From Chloroflexota bacterium (lineage in GTDB: Bacteria > Chloroflexota > Dehalococcoidia > UBA1151 > TMED-70): a stretch of 14,522 nt of DNA. The DNA lies in contig PBLU01000021.1 in the NCBI GenBank assembly GCA_002721875.1, positions 9,312-23,833 on the forward strand, in the 5' to 3' direction. Below, piece by piece: positions 12,448 to 14,522 of this stretch (its first letter is position 1; each line of letters starts with the position of its first letter). A program made the translations under genes and the position numbers. Under the pieces are notes generated by a model that saw only the letters and a program-made list of their open reading frames with translations, was not told the origin of the DNA and did no database searches.

Positions 12448-13650
12448 ATGACATCTAATCAATCTTTAGAAGGAATTACAGTAATTGATTGCAGTCAAAT
12501 ACTTGCCGGCCCTTTTTGCTCAATGCTTTTAGCAGACCACGGAGCAAGAGTAATAAAAGTTGAAAAACCTAATGGAGGCGATGATGTTAGAGGCTGGGGA
12601 CCACCTTTTATAGGCAATGATTCATCAGCTTTTGTTCAATTAAATAGGAATAAAGAAAGTATATCTCTTGATATTAAAGAAAAGTCGGGAAAAGAAATTT
12701 TAAAAAAGCTAATTAAAACTGCTGATGTTTTAATTGAAAATTCAAGAGTGGGCACAATGGATAAATTGGGATTTGGGTATGATGACGTAAAAAAAATAAA
12801 TTCGAAAATTATCTATTGCTCGATAACTGGTTTTGGTTCAGAAGGGCCATATTCAAAAAGAGGAGGGTTTGATTTAATTGCTCAAGGAATGAGTGGTTTA
12901 ATGAGCATAACTGGTCATCCTGATTCACCGCCAGCAAAAGTTGGTGTTCCAATTGCTGATCTAAATACTGGGATGTTTGCTATGCAAGGAATCTTGTCTG
13001 CATACATACATAGATTAAAAAAAAATGAAGGTCAATATATGGAAGTTTCATTGCTCGAATCAGCCCTCGCTTACACAATGTATGAAAGCAGTATCTATTT
13101 CACAACTGGTAAAATCTCTACGCCTGATGGTTCTGCTCACAGACTTACAGCTCCTTACCAAGCATTTAAAACTAAGGATGGTTATATAAATATTGGTGCA
13201 GCTAATCAGTCTAATTGGGAAAGACTACTAAATGTATTAGGTCTAGAAAATTTAAATAAGGATCCTGAATTTTCAGATTCAAAAAGTAGGCAAGTGAATA
13301 GAAAAAAGCTTGAGAAAATTCTTGAAAAAATTTTTATAACTAAATCAAGTAAAGAATGGATAAACATTTTAATCGAAAATAGTATTCCAAGTGGGCCTAT
13401 TTATAATATGAAAGAAGTATGGGAAGACGAACAAGTAAAATACAGAAAAATGGATGTTGAATTAGACCACCCAAAACAAAAGAATATCAGAAATATTGGA
13501 GTAGCAGTAAAACTAAGCAAAACTCCAGGAAAAATTAAAACATCTGCGCCACTATACGGAGAGCATTCAATCAAAATACTTAAAGAATTAGGTTATTCTG
13601 AAGAAGAAATTAAAAAATTAATTAAATCAAATATTTCAGGTATGGGATAA
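12448..13650 (+). CDS. Family III CoA-transferase (CaiB/BaiF)
   Basis: Cytoplasmic enzyme that moves CoA between carboxylic acids, 400 residues, normal for the family. Seen: N-terminal LEGITVIDCSQILAGPFCSM and LLADHGARVIKVEKP, then LNRNKESISLD, TGFGSEGPY, and the catalytic aspartate D171 in VPIADLNTG, equivalent to D169 of formyl-CoA transferase. The later CxxC-free region GAANQSNWERLL and the end LGYSEEEIKKL are also typical. The two carboxylic acids cannot be told from sequence; formate/oxalate, carnitine, succinate and bile-acid enzymes share this fold. It is divergent from an SDR, a common pairing in catabolism of organic acids. The ATG has AAGGA 10 nt upstream. Its stop lies 1 nt from the convergent esterase stop. 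Confidence 0.94.
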   Translation: MTSNQSLEGITVIDCSQILAGPFCSMLLADHGARVIKVEKPNGGDDVRGWGPPFIGNDSSAFVQLNRNKESISLDIKEKSGKEILKKLIKTADVLIENSRVGTMDKLGFGYDDVKKINSKIIYCSITGFGSEGPYSKRGGFDLIAQGMSGLMSITGHPDSPPAKVGVPIADLNTGMFAMQGILSAYIHRLKKNEGQYMEVSLLESALAYTMYESSIYFTTGKISTPDGSAHRLTAPYQAFKTKDGYINIGAANQSNWERLLNVLGLENLNKDPEFSDSKSRQVNRKKLEKILEKIFITKSSKEWINILIENSIPSGPIYNMKEVWEDEQVKYRKMDVELDHPKQKNIRNIGVAVKLSKTPGKIKTSAPLYGEHSIKILKELGYSEEEIKKLIKSNISGMG

Positions 13651-13651
13651 A

Positions 13652-14299
13652 TTAAATTTGCTCTATCCATTTATTTAATTCAAAAACTTGGTCAGGAATT
13701 ATCTGATGCCCAATATTAAATTCATGGTAATCTAATATTAAATTCTTTGTTTCTATGAAATTTTTTATTTTTCTACCTTCTTCAATATTATAAACTTCAT
13801 CATTAGTTCCATGTGATAAAAATATCTTAGTATTTTTATCAATGACAATTTCATTTTCTAATTCTTGATACATTCTTGACCCAAAAATAAATAACCCATT
13901 TATTTTTCCTCTGTAATTATTATGCAATGTCATAATCCCTCCTTGAGAAAAACCTCCTAAAAATATTTTTTTAATTTTAAAACTTGCATCTTCTAAGAAT
14001 TCTTTAATTGATTCATTTATATAATTTTGGGAAACAGCAAATTCATTAAAATTTTCTAATGGGAATTGACACCAATAATATCCAGTTTGAATACCACCAA
14101 AATTCAGCTCAAAAGGGGCGTTCAAAAAAACATAAACATTATCTTTACTTAGATATTCAATTACACCAGATATACCGTTCATACTATCTCCATAACCATG
14201 CATAAAAAAGACAACATTAAATTTTTTATTAGTATCAATATTTTTTGGATAAAAAACTAAATATTTTAATTTTTTTCCTAACTTTTCTTCAAAATTCAT
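13652..14299 (-). CDS. Alpha/beta-hydrolase, phospholipase/carboxylesterase family
   Basis: Cytoplasmic serine esterase of 215 residues in the carboxylesterase/lysophospholipase (YpfH-like) group. Seen: oxyanion segment FFMHGYGDS (31-39), nucleophile S118 in GGFSQGG, D167 in HGTNDEVY and H198 in NIGHQI, a complete triad, with no signal peptide. The natural substrate is unknown. The start is ATG at 14299-14297, with GGAG 6 nt upstream. The frame also stays open to a TTG at 14311-14309, but that lacks a ribosome binding site. The gene overlaps the end of thiD by 11 nt, so translation is likely coupled, although nothing in the protein points to thiamine metabolism. Confidence 0.9.
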   Translation of the reverse strand: MNFEEKLGKKLKYLVFYPKNIDTNKKFNVVFFMHGYGDSMNGISGVIEYLSKDNVYVFLNAPFELNFGGIQTGYYWCQFPLENFNEFAVSQNYINESIKEFLEDASFKIKKIFLGGFSQGGIMTLHNNYRGKINGLFIFGSRMYQELENEIVIDKNTKIFLSHGTNDEVYNIEEGRKIKNFIETKNLILDYHEFNIGHQIIPDQVFELNKWIEQI

Positions 14300-14522
14300 T
14301 TGAGTCTCCAAAATGATAAAAATGGTCTACTGGACCTGGCCCATTTCCAACACTATATGAATTTTTTAAAGCTTTTGTTAAAAAATCTTTAGACTTTCTT
14401 ATAGCAAATTCAATTGATTCACCCTTAGCTATAAATGTTGCTATCGCTGCAGATAAAGTGCATCCGGTTCCGTGAGTATTGATTGTATCAATCCTTAATT
14501 CTTTAAAACTTTTAACTTTCAT
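14289..14522 (-). CDS. thiD: Hydroxymethylpyrimidine (phosphate) kinase, C-terminal part (partial)
   Basis: C-terminal 77 residues of ThiD, the ribokinase-fold enzyme that phosphorylates hydroxymethylpyrimidine (phosphate) in thiamine synthesis. The gene enters from the right edge; the methionine at the edge is internal. Seen: DTINTHGTGCTLSAAIA, which contains the GTGC anion-hole motif with the cysteine typical of ThiD, and a C-terminal GNGPGPVDHF, also typical. The TGA at 14291-14289 lies just inside the start of the esterase gene. Upstream thiamine genes, if present, are outside the window. Confidence 0.93.
   Translation of the reverse strand: MKVKSFKELRIDTINTHGTGCTLSAAIATFIAKGESIEFAIRKSKDFLTKALKNSYSVGNGPGPVDHFYHFGDSNEF

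Noticed and set aside
13652..14311. TTG at 14311 as the esterase start
   Set aside because: The ATG four codons later has GGAG 6 nt upstream; the TTG has none.
1..14522. tRNA, rRNA, CRISPR, insertion sequence or phage genes
   Set aside because: No cloverleaf-like GC segments, spaced direct repeats, transposase or integrase motifs were seen; the gene set is ordinary chromosomal.

Overview
This window is a dense, AT-rich stretch of bacterial chromosome (roughly 30% G+C by eye). It has very short intergenic spaces, several TTG starts and almost no leaders. RNase Y, a CTC-type L25, a PlsY-family protein and a CysM/MoeB pair of the O-phosphoserine type point away from the usual Gammaproteobacteria and towards a small-genome lineage outside it. 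Family III CoA-transferase and SDR genes are common in marine Chloroflexota of the SAR202/Dehalococcoidia kind, and I offer that as a low-confidence guess. No phage, insertion sequence, CRISPR array, tRNA or rRNA was found.

Left part (1-3247, minus strand). An Fe-S type Rrf2 regulator is followed by a hairpin plus U-tract, then a tight run: moeB-like E1 enzyme, cysM (O-phosphoserine sulfhydrylase type), pgpA and sucC (runs off the left edge). The moeB-cysM pair suggests cysteine synthesis from a protein thiocarboxylate, although the carrier (CysO) and its protease (Mec) are not in this window. pgpA has no ATG/GTG/TTG upstream of its conserved N-terminal motif and probably starts at ATT.

Centre (3342-7529, plus strand). 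rplY (L25, with an acidic tail coded by a 12-bp tandem repeat), rny, a PHP-domain phosphoesterase, a divergent PlsY-like membrane protein and an eight-cysteine zinc-finger membrane protein. The last four genes are spaced by 2 nt or overlap. This run meets a minus-strand GNAT gene tail to tail. Upstream of the GNAT gene is a probable 30-residue single-span membrane peptide whose stop codon abuts the GNAT start.

Right part (8210-14522). A retinol-dehydrogenase-like SDR lacks the catalytic lysine. Next comes an unusual regulatory segment: a near-perfect extended sigma-70 promoter whose predicted start point lies right at the foot of a terminator hairpin. It precedes a lactonase-fold gene and a lipoprotein class 3 lipase. 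Then follow a convergent classical SDR, a divergently transcribed CaiB/BaiF CoA-transferase, and a minus-strand serine esterase translationally coupled to a partial thiD at the right edge.

Most protein calls are ordinary and secure. I did not find a clear new defence or biosynthetic system. The items most worth following up are the two genes (moeB and the lactonase) with a terminator-like hairpin inside their own leader, the ATT start of pgpA, the 30-residue peptide, and two enzymes with altered catalytic motifs (the PlsY-like protein and the SDR).
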